Positions 32,106-41,159 of a stretch of 64,000 bases of DNA are shown here, in pieces (the stretch's first letter is position 1; every line of letters starts with the position of its first letter). A program made the position numbers and the translations under genes. Source of the DNA: JBDSSS01 sp963764195 (lineage in GTDB: Bacteria; Actinomycetota; Actinomycetes; Actinomycetales; Dermatophilaceae); NCBI GenBank assembly GCA_963764195.1, contig CAVXRG010000004.1, positions 248,001 through 312,000 of the forward strand, in the 5' to 3' direction. The notes under the pieces were generated by a model. That model searched no databases and had not been told where the DNA came from. It was given only the letters and a program-made list of their open reading frames with translations.

Positions 32106-33056
32106 TCAGGTGTTGACCCGCTCCACCCCCACGACCCGTGCGTCGGCGCCCCTGCCGGTCAGGTGGCAGACGAGCACCTCGCCCTTGCGCAGGGCGGAGT
32201 CGGCGGCGGTGTGCAGCTCCTCGCGCAGCCAGGCCTCCCGGGGGTGGGCGACGGCGACGTGAGCCCCGAGGGCGTCGAGCAGCGCCGGCAGCACCGGCCC
32301 GTGGCTGCACAGCGCGGCCGGCTCGCCCCTGTCGAGCAGCTTGGCCACCTGGTGCAGGGCCGGCGCGGGGTCGGCCTCGAAGTCCTCCTCCGACAGGGAG
32401 ACCCGGGTGCGCACCTTGAGATGGCGCTGGGCGGCATACGGCTCGAGGGTGGCCGCGCAGCGGGCGGACGAGGAGGTGACGAGCCGGGTCACCCCGTAGG
32501 CGGCGAGGACGGGGGCGAGGGAGCTCGCCTGGGCCCGTCCGACGGCGTCGAGGGGGCGCAGCCGGTCGTCGTCCTTCCACCGCCCGCGCGGCGTGGCCTT
32601 GGCGTGCCGGACCACGGCGACGGGCCAGGTGTCGAGCGAGCCCTCCCGCTCCGTGCGGACGAGCGCGAGCAGCTGCTCGCGGTCACGGGCGTAGTCGAGC
32701 AGGTCGTTGGCCGTCCGCACGTCGACCCAGCGGACCTCGTCGATCTCGTGCTCGAGCCTGCCCGAGCCGCCGGTCACCTCGGCGGACCAGTAGTGGACCT
32801 GCTTGGTGGCCGCACCGCCCGAGGAGTCGAGGACGGCATACTCCGACGTCGGCAGCGGGGCACCGAGGCGCACGGCGAGACCGGTCTCCTCGAGCGTCTC
32901 CCGTGCCGCGGCGACGCAGGGCTGCTCGCCCGGGTCGAGCTTGCCCTTGGGCCAGGACCAGTCGTCGTACTTCGGCCGGTGGACGAGGGCCACCTCGAGC
33001 TGGCCGCGCGTGCGACGCCACGGGAGGGTCCCGGCGGCGGGGATGAGGGAGACCAC
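32106..33056 (-). CDS. mutT1: MutT1-like NUDIX hydrolase fused to a histidine phosphatase
   Basis: A 316-residue two-domain protein. The Nudix box is GEQPCVAAARETLEETGL (about 43-60), preceded by WSWPKGKLDPGE. From about 145 a SixA/RHG histidine-phosphatase domain begins with VVRHAKA and includes SSSARCAATLEP and a late His in CSHGPV. The architecture is that of mycobacterial MutT1, which hydrolyses 8-oxo-dGTP and diadenosine polyphosphates. It starts 3 bp after the polyphosphate kinase gene and so is coupled to it. Confidence 0.88.
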   Translation of the reverse strand: MVSLIPAAGTLPWRRTRGQLEVALVHRPKYDDWSWPKGKLDPGEQPCVAAARETLEETGLAVRLGAPLPTSEYAVLDSSGGAATKQVHYWSAEVTGGSGRLEHEIDEVRWVDVRTANDLLDYARDREQLLALVRTEREGSLDTWPVAVVRHAKATPRGRWKDDDRLRPLDAVGRAQASSLAPVLAAYGVTRLVTSSSARCAATLEPYAAQRHLKVRTRVSLSEEDFEADPAPALHQVAKLLDRGEPAALCSHGPVLPALLDALGAHVAVAHPREAWLREELHTAADSALRKGEVLVCHLTGRGADARVVGVERVNT

Positions 33057-33059
33057 CGG

Positions 33060-35384
33060 TCAGCGCCTCCTCGCCTTCCTCCGCCTCTTGTCGTGCCGTT
33101 CGATGAGCTTGGCCTGCAGGTCGTCGAGCGGCTCGCCGTCCTCGCTGAGGTGTCGGCGCACCCACCGGCCGTCGGAGCCGAGGTCCCAGCGGGAGGTCGT
33201 CGGGGCGAAGGCGAGGTCGATGACGTCACCGAGCTCATCGAGGTGCCCGGTGTCGCTGATCCGCACCAGGGCCTCGACGCGACGATCGAGGTTGCGGTGC
33301 ATCATGTCGGCGCTGCCGAGGTAGACCTGTGGGTCCCCGCCGTGGTCGAACCAGAAGATGCGCGAGTGCTCGAGGAAGCGGCCGAGGATGGAGCGGACCC
33401 GGATGTTCTCGCTGAGGTCCTCGACGCCGGGACGCAGCGCGCAGATGCCCCGTACCCAGATGTCGACCCGGACGCCGGCCATGCTCGCCCGGTAGAGCGC
33501 GTCGATGAGGGCCTCGTCGACGATGGAGTTGGCCTTGATGACGATGCGGCCGCGCTGGGCCCCCTTCGCGTCGCCCCGGTGCAGGTCGATCTCGTCCTCG
33601 ATGAGCGAGATCAGGCCCGAGCGGACCGTGCGCGGCGCCACGAGCAGCCGCTTGAACCGGCTGCGCGGCGCGAAGCCGGACAGCTGGTTGAACAGGCGGG
33701 AGATGTCCTCCCCGACCTGGGGGTCGCAGGTGAACAGGCCGAAGTCCTCGTAGACGCGCGCGGTCTTCGGGTTGTAGTTGCCGGTGCCGACGTGGCAGTA
33801 GCGCACGAGGCCCTCGGACTCCTGGCGGACGACGAGGCAGAGCTTGGCGTGCGTCTTGAGTCCCACGACGCCGTAGACGACGTGGACTCCGGCCTGCTCG
33901 AGCTTGCGCGCCCACGAGATGTTGTTGACCTCGTCGAAGCGCGCCTTGATCTCGACGACGGCGAGCACCTGCTTGCCGGCGTCGGCCGCGTCGATGAGGG
34001 CGTCGATGATGGGGGAGTCGCCGGAGGTGCGGTAGAGCGTCTGCTTGATCGCAAGCACCTTGGGGTCGGCCGCCGCCTGCTCGATGAAGGCCTGGACCGA
34101 CGTCGAGAACGAGTTGTAGGGGTGCTGGACGAGCACGTCCTTGTGCCGGATCGCGGCGAAGAGGTCCATCGCCTTCGAGCTCTCCGTCGGGGCGAGGTCG
34201 GGGTGGGTGCGCGGCACGAACTTGGGGAACTCGAGGTCGGAGCGGTCGACGTCGGCGATGGTGAACAGGCCGCGCAGGTCGAGCGGCCCGGGCAGGCGGT
34301 AGACCTCCCGCTCGCTGATCTGCAGCTCGCGACTGAGCATGTCGAGGACCTTGGCGTCGATGTCGTCCTCGACCTCGAGCCGGATCGGCGGCCCGAAGCG
34401 GCGCCGGGTCAGCTCCCGCTCGAGCGCGGTGAGCAGGTTCTCGGCGTCGTCCTCCTCGACCTCGAGGTCCTCGTTGCGGGTCACCCGGAAGCAGAAGTGC
34501 TGCTGGACGAGCATGCCGGGGAAGAGCTGGTCGAGGTGGCTGGCGATGACGTCCTCGAGGGGCACGAAGCGCTTGCGGTCGACGTCCTTGTCGATCGCCG
34601 CGTCGAAGTCGGTGTCGACGAGGATGAAGCGGGGCAGGCTCGGCGGCACCTTGACCCGGGCGAAGTGCTCCGAGCCCGTCTTCGGGTTCTGCAGGAGCAC
34701 GGCGAGGTTGAGCGAGAGCCCCGAGATGTAGGGGAAGGGGTGGGCCGGGTCGACGGCGAGCGGGGTGAGCACGGGGAAGACGTGGTCGGCGAAGAAGAAG
34801 TGGAGCGGGTCCCGGTCGGCCTCCTCGAGCTCGTCCCAACGCAGGATGGTGATGCCCTGCTCCTCGAGGGCGGGCCGCACGTCGTGCTGGAAGATCGCCG
34901 CGTGCTGATGCATCAGCTCGTGCGCCAGCCGGGCGATCCGCTCGATCAGCTCACGCGGTTCGAGTCCGGCTGCGGTGCGCACGGCGAGGCCGGTGGCGAT
35001 CCGTCGCTTGAGGCCGGCGACGCGGACCATGAAGTACTCGTCGAGGTTGCTCGAGAAGATCGCGAGGAAGCGGGCCCGCTCGAGCAGCGGCACGTCGGGG
35101 TCCATCGCGAGCTGCATGACGCGCTCGTTGAACTGGAGCCAGGACAGCTCGCGCTCGAGGTAGCGGTCGGCGGGGAGGTCGTCCTGCGGCTCCGGGCGCG
35201 TCCCCGGCCCGATGAACCGGCCGTTGGGCCCGCGGGCCGGTGCTCGCCGGGACGGCACCGTGCTGGTGAACGAGCTGATCTCCGAGGACTCACCCGGCTC
35301 CCCGTCCTCCGTCTGGCCCCCGGGGACCTGGGCGTGGTCGTCGACATCGGTTCGTTCGAGGCTCCCGGTGCTCATGGGACCCAT
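33060..35384 (-). CDS. ppk1: Polyphosphate kinase 1
   Basis: A 774-residue PPK1. A disordered N-terminus of about 70 residues precedes the N, H and C domains; landmarks are ERELSWLQFNERVM, LVQHPYNSFS, the autophosphorylated His in GLKTHAKLCLV (near 518), YCHVGTGNYNP and the C-terminal YLGSADMM. It makes polyphosphate from ATP. AAAGGG lies 7 nt before ATG 35384 (an inner ATG at 35375 is possible). Coupled to the MutT1-like gene and adjacent to pstSCAB, it belongs to the phosphate block. Confidence 0.94.
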   Translation of the reverse strand: MGPMSTGSLERTDVDDHAQVPGGQTEDGEPGESSEISSFTSTVPSRRAPARGPNGRFIGPGTRPEPQDDLPADRYLERELSWLQFNERVMQLAMDPDVPLLERARFLAIFSSNLDEYFMVRVAGLKRRIATGLAVRTAAGLEPRELIERIARLAHELMHQHAAIFQHDVRPALEEQGITILRWDELEEADRDPLHFFFADHVFPVLTPLAVDPAHPFPYISGLSLNLAVLLQNPKTGSEHFARVKVPPSLPRFILVDTDFDAAIDKDVDRKRFVPLEDVIASHLDQLFPGMLVQQHFCFRVTRNEDLEVEEDDAENLLTALERELTRRRFGPPIRLEVEDDIDAKVLDMLSRELQISEREVYRLPGPLDLRGLFTIADVDRSDLEFPKFVPRTHPDLAPTESSKAMDLFAAIRHKDVLVQHPYNSFSTSVQAFIEQAAADPKVLAIKQTLYRTSGDSPIIDALIDAADAGKQVLAVVEIKARFDEVNNISWARKLEQAGVHVVYGVVGLKTHAKLCLVVRQESEGLVRYCHVGTGNYNPKTARVYEDFGLFTCDPQVGEDISRLFNQLSGFAPRSRFKRLLVAPRTVRSGLISLIEDEIDLHRGDAKGAQRGRIVIKANSIVDEALIDALYRASMAGVRVDIWVRGICALRPGVEDLSENIRVRSILGRFLEHSRIFWFDHGGDPQVYLGSADMMHRNLDRRVEALVRISDTGHLDELGDVIDLAFAPTTSRWDLGSDGRWVRRHLSEDGEPLDDLQAKLIERHDKRRRKARRR

Positions 35385-35496
35385 CGTGGCACCCTTTCGC
35401 GGCGGCCGGGTCGTCTCGGCTCACTCCCCGCGGCCCGGCCGGTATGCCGCCCGGCCGGCTCTCGCGGCATCCGCCTCGATCGCGTCCGGTCGAGGC

Positions 35497-36894
35497 TCAG
35501 CCGCGGGCGGCGCTCGCCTGCTGGGAGCGGGCGCGCTGGGCGGCCATCTGGGCATCGAACTGCGCCTCCCAGGCGTCGTCGAGCTCGATGCCCTGGCGGC
35601 GGGCCTCTTCGGTGCTCAGCTCGACAGGGAAGCCGAAGGTGTCGTGGAGGACGAAGAGGTCGGCCCCCGTGGCCCCGGTCTGCCGCAGGCCGCGCAGCTG
35701 CTTGAGGCCCCTGCGCAGGGTGCGCCGGAAGGCCCGCTCCTCCGTGCTGAGCACGGCGATCACCTCGTCGGTGTGCGCGGCGACCTCGGGGTAGTGCGCC
35801 TCGTAGATGCCGGCGACGGTGGGGACGATCTGGGAGAAGAAGTCCTCCTCCAGGCCGAGCTCGAAGGCGTAGCGGACGGCCCGGCGGGTGAGTCGGCGCA
35901 GCACGTAGCCCTGCGTCTTGTTGCTCGGCCGGACCCCGTCGACGGCGAGGAAGACCGCACCACGCAGGTGGTCGGCGATGACGCGCATCGCGACCGTCTC
36001 CTCCTCGTAGGTGCGTCCCGACAGCTCCTCGAGCCGCTGGACGATCGGCCAGAGCAGGTTGATCCGGAAGATGTCGGGGGTGTCGAGGGAGGCGGCCGCG
36101 ATCCGACCCAGCCCGCCGCCGTAGTCGACGTTGCGGCGGGGGAGCGGCTCGAAGCCGGTCTCCGTGCGCCGGTACTCCATGAAGACGGAGTTGCCGAGCT
36201 CGATGAAGCGGCCGCAGTCGCAGTTCTGGTGGCAGTGCTCGCCGTAGGCGGGGTCGTGCTCGACCTGCGGGAAGATGTAGAAGACCTCGGTGTCGGGCCC
36301 GCCGGGCTCGCCGAGGGGCATCTCCTGCGCGCTGCCGCCGCGGCACCACCAGTTCTGCCTGCCGTAGAAGGCGATCCGCGCGTCGTTGTTGCCGACCTCG
36401 GCGCCGTGCTCCTCGGTGTCGAGGTCGACCTCCTCGGCCACGACGCCCGCCGCGGCGAACAGCTCGGTCCAGAGCCGGGCGGACTCGGTGTCCTTGGGGA
36501 TGCCGTGGGCGGGGTCGCCGATGAAGCACGACACGTAGATGCGGTGGGGGTCGAGGCCGACGCGCTCGGTGAGGAAGGCCCAGAACTGGGCGATCTGGAC
36601 GTCCTTGAAGTAGTCGCCCAGGCTCCAGCTGCCGAGCATCTCGAAGAAGGTCGTATGCCGGTTGTCCCCGACCTCCTCGATGTCCTGGACCCGGAGGCAG
36701 GCCTGGGAGTCGGCGAGCCGCCGGCCCTGCGGGTGGTCGGCCCCGAGCAGGTAGGGCAGCAGCGGCTGCATGCCGCTGCCGGTGAAGAGCGTCGTCGGGT
36801 CATCCCTGGGGACGAGCGGCGCACGGTCGATGACGGTGTGACCCTGCTCGGTCAGGTAGTCGAGGAAGGCCGTCCTGATCTCGTCCGCGTCCAT
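35497..36894 (-). CDS. Alanyl-tRNA synthetase-related protein, catalytic domain only
   Basis: A 465-residue protein matching the class II catalytic core of AlaRS from its start (ADEIRTAFLDYLTEQGH) through motif 1 (RHTTFFEMLGSWSLGDYFK), motif 2 and NVDYGGGLGRIAAA to the helical domain. It stops there: the editing domain with HxxxH/CxxxH and the C-Ala domain of a normal roughly 890-residue enzyme are absent. This is unlikely to be the housekeeping AlaRS. The role may be amino-acid activation for a non-ribosomal step (inference). It lies 94 bp downstream of mshD on the same strand. The ATG at 36894 is chosen by alignment to AlaRS starts. Confidence 0.85.
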   Translation of the reverse strand: MDADEIRTAFLDYLTEQGHTVIDRAPLVPRDDPTTLFTGSGMQPLLPYLLGADHPQGRRLADSQACLRVQDIEEVGDNRHTTFFEMLGSWSLGDYFKDVQIAQFWAFLTERVGLDPHRIYVSCFIGDPAHGIPKDTESARLWTELFAAAGVVAEEVDLDTEEHGAEVGNNDARIAFYGRQNWWCRGGSAQEMPLGEPGGPDTEVFYIFPQVEHDPAYGEHCHQNCDCGRFIELGNSVFMEYRRTETGFEPLPRRNVDYGGGLGRIAAASLDTPDIFRINLLWPIVQRLEELSGRTYEEETVAMRVIADHLRGAVFLAVDGVRPSNKTQGYVLRRLTRRAVRYAFELGLEEDFFSQIVPTVAGIYEAHYPEVAAHTDEVIAVLSTEERAFRRTLRRGLKQLRGLRQTGATGADLFVLHDTFGFPVELSTEEARRQGIELDDAWEAQFDAQMAAQRARSQQASAARG

Positions 36895-36988
36895 CGGCTC
36901 ACCCCACACCACCGGCAGCGCCGTGTCGAGGACTTTTCGCAGGTCTGTCTCCCAGCGCCTGTCCTCGACGTCCTCAGCAGCCGTGCGC

Positions 36989-37918
36989 TCAGGCTCGGAC
37001 GAACTGCCGGTGCACCTCCCGGTCGGTGAAGCCGAGGCCCTCGTACGTATGGACGGCCGCGACGTTGTCCTCGTCGACGTAGAGGACGACGTCCGCCAGG
37101 CCGAGCGCCTTGAGGTGGTCGAGACCGAGCGCGGTGACCGCCCGGCCGAGCCCCTCGCCCCGGTGATCCGGCGAAACCGCGACGACGTAGACCTCGCCCG
37201 TCGTGCCGCCCTCTCCGGTCGGCGGGTCCACCTTCGTCCAGTGCGACGCAACGACCTCCCCGGGGCGCTCCGCCTCGACGACGAGGATCAGGCCCGCAGG
37301 GTCCCACCACGGCTGGGCCATCCGCTGGTCGAGGTCGGGGCGGCGGAGCGAGCCCTGCTCCGGGTGGTGCGCGAACGCCGCGGCGTTGAGGTCGAGCCAG
37401 GCCTGCTCGTCGCGGCCGGGCTCGAAGGAGCGGACCGCGTAGCGGTCTGCGAGGGAGGCCCGCGGCCACGCGGGACCCGCCTGCAGCGAGCGGCCCATGA
37501 CGTGCAGGGACCGGGTGGCCACGAGGCTGTTCGCGGCCGCGAACGCCTCGGCCGCGACCCCGGCCCGGCCCACGCCGTGGCTCCAGACGCGGGCGGCCCC
37601 GGGCAGGGCCGCCAGCAGCGAGGTGCCGACGCCGCCTCGGCGTGCACGTGGGTCGACGACGAGCTCGGCCGAGGCGTGCTCTCCTCCGGCCCCCGCACGG
37701 ACCTGCGCGTAGCCGACGAGGCGGTCGTCAGCGGCATACGCGAGGAGGTGGTCGACCCCCTCGTGGTCACGAGCGGTGAGGGAGAGGCGGAACTGCTCCG
37801 AGAGGGGCTCGGAGCCGTCGGCCGCGGCCGCTCGCCGGGCGAGCGAGGTCGCCTCGGTCGCCTCCTCGGGGCTCAAGGGGCGGGAGGGGTCACGATGGGA
37901 GACGGTGGCGGACGGCAT
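36989..37918 (-). CDS. mshD: Mycothiol synthase MshD
   Basis: A 309-residue protein with two GNAT domains; the C-terminal one carries GEVYVVAVSPDHRGEGLGRAVT (acetyl-CoA loop) and LYVDEDNVAAVHTYEGLGF. It acetylates Cys-GlcN-Ins to give mycothiol, the last step of the pathway. The ATG at 37918 overlaps a GTATGCCG octamer. Proximity to glnR and phosphate genes matches M. tuberculosis Rv0818-Rv0821c. Confidence 0.9.
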   Translation of the reverse strand: MPSATVSHRDPSRPLSPEEATEATSLARRAAAADGSEPLSEQFRLSLTARDHEGVDHLLAYAADDRLVGYAQVRAGAGGEHASAELVVDPRARRGGVGTSLLAALPGAARVWSHGVGRAGVAAEAFAAANSLVATRSLHVMGRSLQAGPAWPRASLADRYAVRSFEPGRDEQAWLDLNAAAFAHHPEQGSLRRPDLDQRMAQPWWDPAGLILVVEAERPGEVVASHWTKVDPPTGEGGTTGEVYVVAVSPDHRGEGLGRAVTALGLDHLKALGLADVVLYVDEDNVAAVHTYEGLGFTDREVHRQFVRA

Positions 37919-38037
37919 ACCCGAGATTTCATCATGGGCAGGTTCTCGGACCCCCATGCGTCGGTGGCAGCGGCTAATCTCCCTCGGAGGCGCTCGGGGG
38001 CGCCCGCAGGCAGCAACCCACCACCAAGGGGAGACCC

Positions 38038-39981
38038 ATGTCCCGTTCCACCCGCCGCATTGCAGGTGTCGCCATCGCGGCGACCTGCGTCGCGTCGCTC
38101 GCCGCACCGGCGTTCGCCGCATCCCACGACAGCTCGAGGGGCTCGACGAGCTCGACGAGCACCGAGCACGGTAAGAAGAAGAAGGACGACGACAAGAGGC
38201 CCGAGAAGGACAAGAAGGACGACAAGGGCGATCACGAGAAGGGCGGTCACGAGAAGGGCGGTCACGACAAGGACGGTCACGACAAGGACGGTCACGACAA
38301 GGACCACCACCCGCAGGGGCCGCTGATGGACCTGCAGATCTTGTCCTTCAACGACTTCCACGGCAACCTCGAGGCCCCGTCGGGCTCGAGCGGCCGGATC
38401 CAGGTCGGCGCCACCTCGAGCGAGACCGTCAACGCCGGAGGGGTCGAGTACCTCGCGACGCACCTCGCCGAGGCCCGTCAGGGTCACCCCAACACGCTCA
38501 CGGTCGCGGCTGGTGACATCGTCGGCGCCTCGCCGCTGCTGTCGGCGGCGTTCCACGACGAGCCGACCATCGAGTCGATGAACGCGCTCGGTCTCGACGT
38601 GACCGCGGTGGGCAACCACGAGTTCGACGAGGGCTACAAGGAGCTCCAGCGACTGGCCAGGGGCGGCTGCATCGACGACGGTGACGGCGCCAACAACCAG
38701 AACTCCTGCCCCAGCGGCACGTTCGAAGGCGCGGACTTCCCCTACCTCGCGGCCAATGTCGTCGAGAGGTCCTCGGGCAAGACGATCCTGCCGGCGTACA
38801 CGATCAAGAAGGTCAACGGCGCCAAGATCGGCTTCATCGGGATGACCCTCAAGGAGACCCCGAACATCGTCACCGCCTCCGGCGTCGCCGGTCTCGAGTT
38901 CAAGGACGAGGTGGCCACGGCCAACGCTCTCGTGCCGGTGCTCAAGAAGAAGGGTGTCAACGCCATCGTCGTGCTCATCCACCAGGGTGGCACCCCGCCG
39001 TCGGCGACCCCGTACGACTTCACCTGCAAGGGCGGCGGCAGCCTCTCGGCCGACTCGCCGATCCTGCCGATCGCGCGCAACCTCAGTCCGGCGATCGACA
39101 TGGTCGTCTCCGGCCACACGCACCAGCCCTACGTCTGCAACATCCCGGACCCGGCCGGCAAGCCGCGCCTGCTGACGTCGGCCTCGTCCTTCGGCCGCCT
39201 CTTCACCGAGACGAACGTCAAGTACGACCGGCGCACCCAGGACATCGTCCGTCCGACGCTCGCCGACTCGGCCAACGTGGTCGTCACGCGTGACGTCGCC
39301 AAGGACGCGACCCAGACCTCGCTCATCGCGAAGTACAAGGAGCTCGTCACCCCGATCGCCTCCCGGGTCATCGGCCGGATCACGGCCGATGTCGTCAAGA
39401 CCCAGAACGCCGCCGGTGAGTCCCCGCTCGGTGACCTCATCGCCGACGCGCAGCTCGCCGACCCGTCCGTCGTCACCGGTGGTGCGACTCCGGTCGTCGC
39501 TTTCATGAACCCGGGCGGCATCCGCGCCGACCTCACCTACGACCAGCAGGCCTACCCGGGCGAGAACCCCGGGGACGTCACCTTCGAGGAGGCGTTCACG
39601 GTCCAGCCGTTCAACAACTACCTCGTCTCGATGAGCCTGACCGGCCAGCAGGTCTACGACGTGCTGGGCCAGCAGTTCAGCGGCGCCAACAGCCCGGGCT
39701 CGCCCAAGGTCCTGCAGATCGCCGGCCTCACCTACAGCCACAACGGCTCCGCCGTCGTGGACGGCTCCGTGATGATCGGGGGCACGGTCGTCGACAAGGC
39801 CGCGTCCTACCGCATCGTCACGAACAACTTCCTCTCCGACGGCGGTGACGGCTTCCCGGCCTTCACCGGCGGCACCGGGAAGTACTTCGGCGGCCTCGAC
39901 ATCGACGCCTTCGCGAACTACCTCGACCGCGTCTCGCCGTACACCCCGACCACGCCGAACCGGATCACGCTCGCCCCGTGA
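38038..39981 (+). CDS. Secreted 5'-nucleotidase / UDP-sugar hydrolase with a His-Lys repeat
   Basis: A 647-residue exported protein: signal peptide to the AFAAS site near 28, a low-complexity His/Lys/Asp/Gly stretch (about 42-92), then a metallophosphatase (FNDFHGNLEA, AVGNHEFDEGY, VSGHTHQPY) and a C-terminal nucleotidase domain (MNPGGIRADL, FGRLF). No LPxTG or lipobox, so it is secreted or held by the charged region. It would release phosphate from external nucleotides, which suits the phosphate genes around. AAGGGGAG precedes the ATG. Confidence 0.92.
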   Translation: MSRSTRRIAGVAIAATCVASLAAPAFAASHDSSRGSTSSTSTEHGKKKKDDDKRPEKDKKDDKGDHEKGGHEKGGHDKDGHDKDGHDKDHHPQGPLMDLQILSFNDFHGNLEAPSGSSGRIQVGATSSETVNAGGVEYLATHLAEARQGHPNTLTVAAGDIVGASPLLSAAFHDEPTIESMNALGLDVTAVGNHEFDEGYKELQRLARGGCIDDGDGANNQNSCPSGTFEGADFPYLAANVVERSSGKTILPAYTIKKVNGAKIGFIGMTLKETPNIVTASGVAGLEFKDEVATANALVPVLKKKGVNAIVVLIHQGGTPPSATPYDFTCKGGGSLSADSPILPIARNLSPAIDMVVSGHTHQPYVCNIPDPAGKPRLLTSASSFGRLFTETNVKYDRRTQDIVRPTLADSANVVVTRDVAKDATQTSLIAKYKELVTPIASRVIGRITADVVKTQNAAGESPLGDLIADAQLADPSVVTGGATPVVAFMNPGGIRADLTYDQQAYPGENPGDVTFEEAFTVQPFNNYLVSMSLTGQQVYDVLGQQFSGANSPGSPKVLQIAGLTYSHNGSAVVDGSVMIGGTVVDKAASYRIVTNNFLSDGGDGFPAFTGGTGKYFGGLDIDAFANYLDRVSPYTPTTPNRITLAP

Positions 39982-40000
39982 CGCCGACGGCGTAGTCCCC

Positions 40001-40032
40001 GCACCACCGCACCACCGCACCACCGCACCACC
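40001..40032. repeat. Tandem GCACCACC repeat after the nucleotidase gene
   Basis: Four exact 8-bp units, immediately before a terminator. Non-coding. Confidence 0.75.
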
Positions 40033-40042
40033 CGCAGCACGC

Positions 40043-40076
40043 GAACGGCCCGGCCCCCGAGGGAGCCGGGCCGTTC
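40043..40076. terminator. Terminator between nucleotidase gene and glnR
   Basis: GAACGGCCCGGC (40043-40054) and its exact complement (40065-40076) with a 10-nt loop. It serves the convergent nucleotidase (+) and glnR (-) genes. Confidence 0.85.
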
Positions 40077-40115
40077 CGCCGTCCCACCGGTGGCACGGCG
40101 GGCTCGGGTGGATCC

Positions 40116-40817
40116 TCAGCTCGTCGTGCGGGCGGGCTCGGGGCCGGACCGGTCGGGCACGAGCCGGTAGCCGACGTTGCGCACCGTGCCGATCAGCGTC
40201 TCGTGGTCGGGGCCGAGCTTGGCTCGGAGCCGACGCACGTGGACGTCGACGGTGCGGGTGCCCCCGTAGTAGTCGTAGCCCCAGACCTCCTGGAGCAGCT
40301 GGGCGCGGGTGAAGACCCGGCCCGGGTGCTGAGCGAGGTACTTGATCAGCTCGAACTCCTTGTAGGTGAGGTCGAGCGGCATCCCGCGGAACTTCGCCGA
40401 GTAGCTCGCCTCGTCGATGACGAGCTCACCCGAGGTGATCGGCAGGTCGAGGTCGGCGTCGTCGTCCTGGCCCTTCGTCATCGCCAGCCGGATCCGGGCG
40501 TCGACCTCGGCCGGCCCGGCCGACTCGAGGATGACGTCCTCGAGGCCCCACTCCGCGGTGATCCCGGCCAGGCCGCCCTCGGTGAGGACGGCGACGAGCG
40601 GCGAGGACATGCCCGTGGTGCGCAGCACCCTGCACAGCGACCGGGCGCTCGCCAGCTCGCGTCGCGCGTCGATGAGCACGACGTCGCAGTCCGGGGCGTC
40701 GACCAGGGCGGTGGCCTCGGCGGGCAGGATGCGCACGGAGTGGCTGAGCAGGCCGAGGGCAGGCAGGACCTCGGCGCTGGGGGCCAGCGCATTGGTCAGC
40801 AGCAGCAGTCGGGGCAT
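40116..40817 (-). CDS. glnR: GlnR nitrogen regulator (orphan OmpR-type)
   Basis: A 233-residue OmpR/PhoB-type protein. The N-terminal receiver-like domain (LLLTNALAPSAEVLPALGLL, DVVLIDARRELASAR) lacks a canonical phosphorylation pocket, as in GlnR. The winged-helix end (DLTYKEFELIKYLAQHPGRV, VDVHVRRLRAKLG) is highly conserved. GlnR controls ammonium assimilation genes. TATCCT (40830-40825) lies 7 nt before the ATG, so the mRNA appears leaderless. Confidence 0.93.
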   Translation of the reverse strand: MPRLLLLTNALAPSAEVLPALGLLSHSVRILPAEATALVDAPDCDVVLIDARRELASARSLCRVLRTTGMSSPLVAVLTEGGLAGITAEWGLEDVILESAGPAEVDARIRLAMTKGQDDDADLDLPITSGELVIDEASYSAKFRGMPLDLTYKEFELIKYLAQHPGRVFTRAQLLQEVWGYDYYGGTRTVDVHVRRLRAKLGPDHETLIGTVRNVGYRLVPDRSGPEPARTTS

Positions 40818-40883
40818 CCCCTGCAGGATAGGGGAGACTGGGAGCCGCGGAGAGGCGCAGATGCACCATGAGACAGGAGCGAG

Positions 40884-41156
40884 ATGACCACCCCGAGCAC
40901 GACGGGCCCCCCGACGGCGAGCACCGTGACGGTCCGCTACTGGGCCGCGGCGCGGGCCGCGGCAGGCGTCGACAGCGAGCAGCTGGCGGGGTCGACCGTG
41001 GCCGAGGTCGTGGCCGCCGCGGTTGTCGCGCACCCCGATCTCGACCGGGTCGCGTCCGTCGCCACCTTCCTGCTCGACGGCCGCGCTGCCGGACGTGACG
41101 CGGCGCTGAGCCCGGGTGCGTCGCTCGAGGTGCTCCCGCCCTTTGCCGGGGGATGA
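40884..41156 (+). CDS. MoaD/ThiS-family sulfur carrier protein
   Basis: A 90-residue ubiquitin-fold protein ending in Gly-Gly (PPFAGG), where the thiocarboxylate would form. RYWAAARAAAG and LPPFAGG match MoaD. It would supply sulfur for molybdopterin or, less likely, thiamine or cysteine synthesis. No MoaE or ThiG lies beside it. A good ribosome site (GGAGCGAG) precedes the ATG. Only 3 bp separate it from the next gene. Confidence 0.85.
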   Translation: MTTPSTTGPPTASTVTVRYWAAARAAAGVDSEQLAGSTVAEVVAAAVVAHPDLDRVASVATFLLDGRAAGRDAALSPGASLEVLPPFAGG

Positions 41157-41159
41157 GGG

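Noticed and set aside
32004..35705. 1,200-codon open frame on the + strand opposite mutT1 and ppk1
   Set aside because: Shadow of the - strand mutT1-ppk1 genes; the translation is low-complexity and lacks domain motifs.
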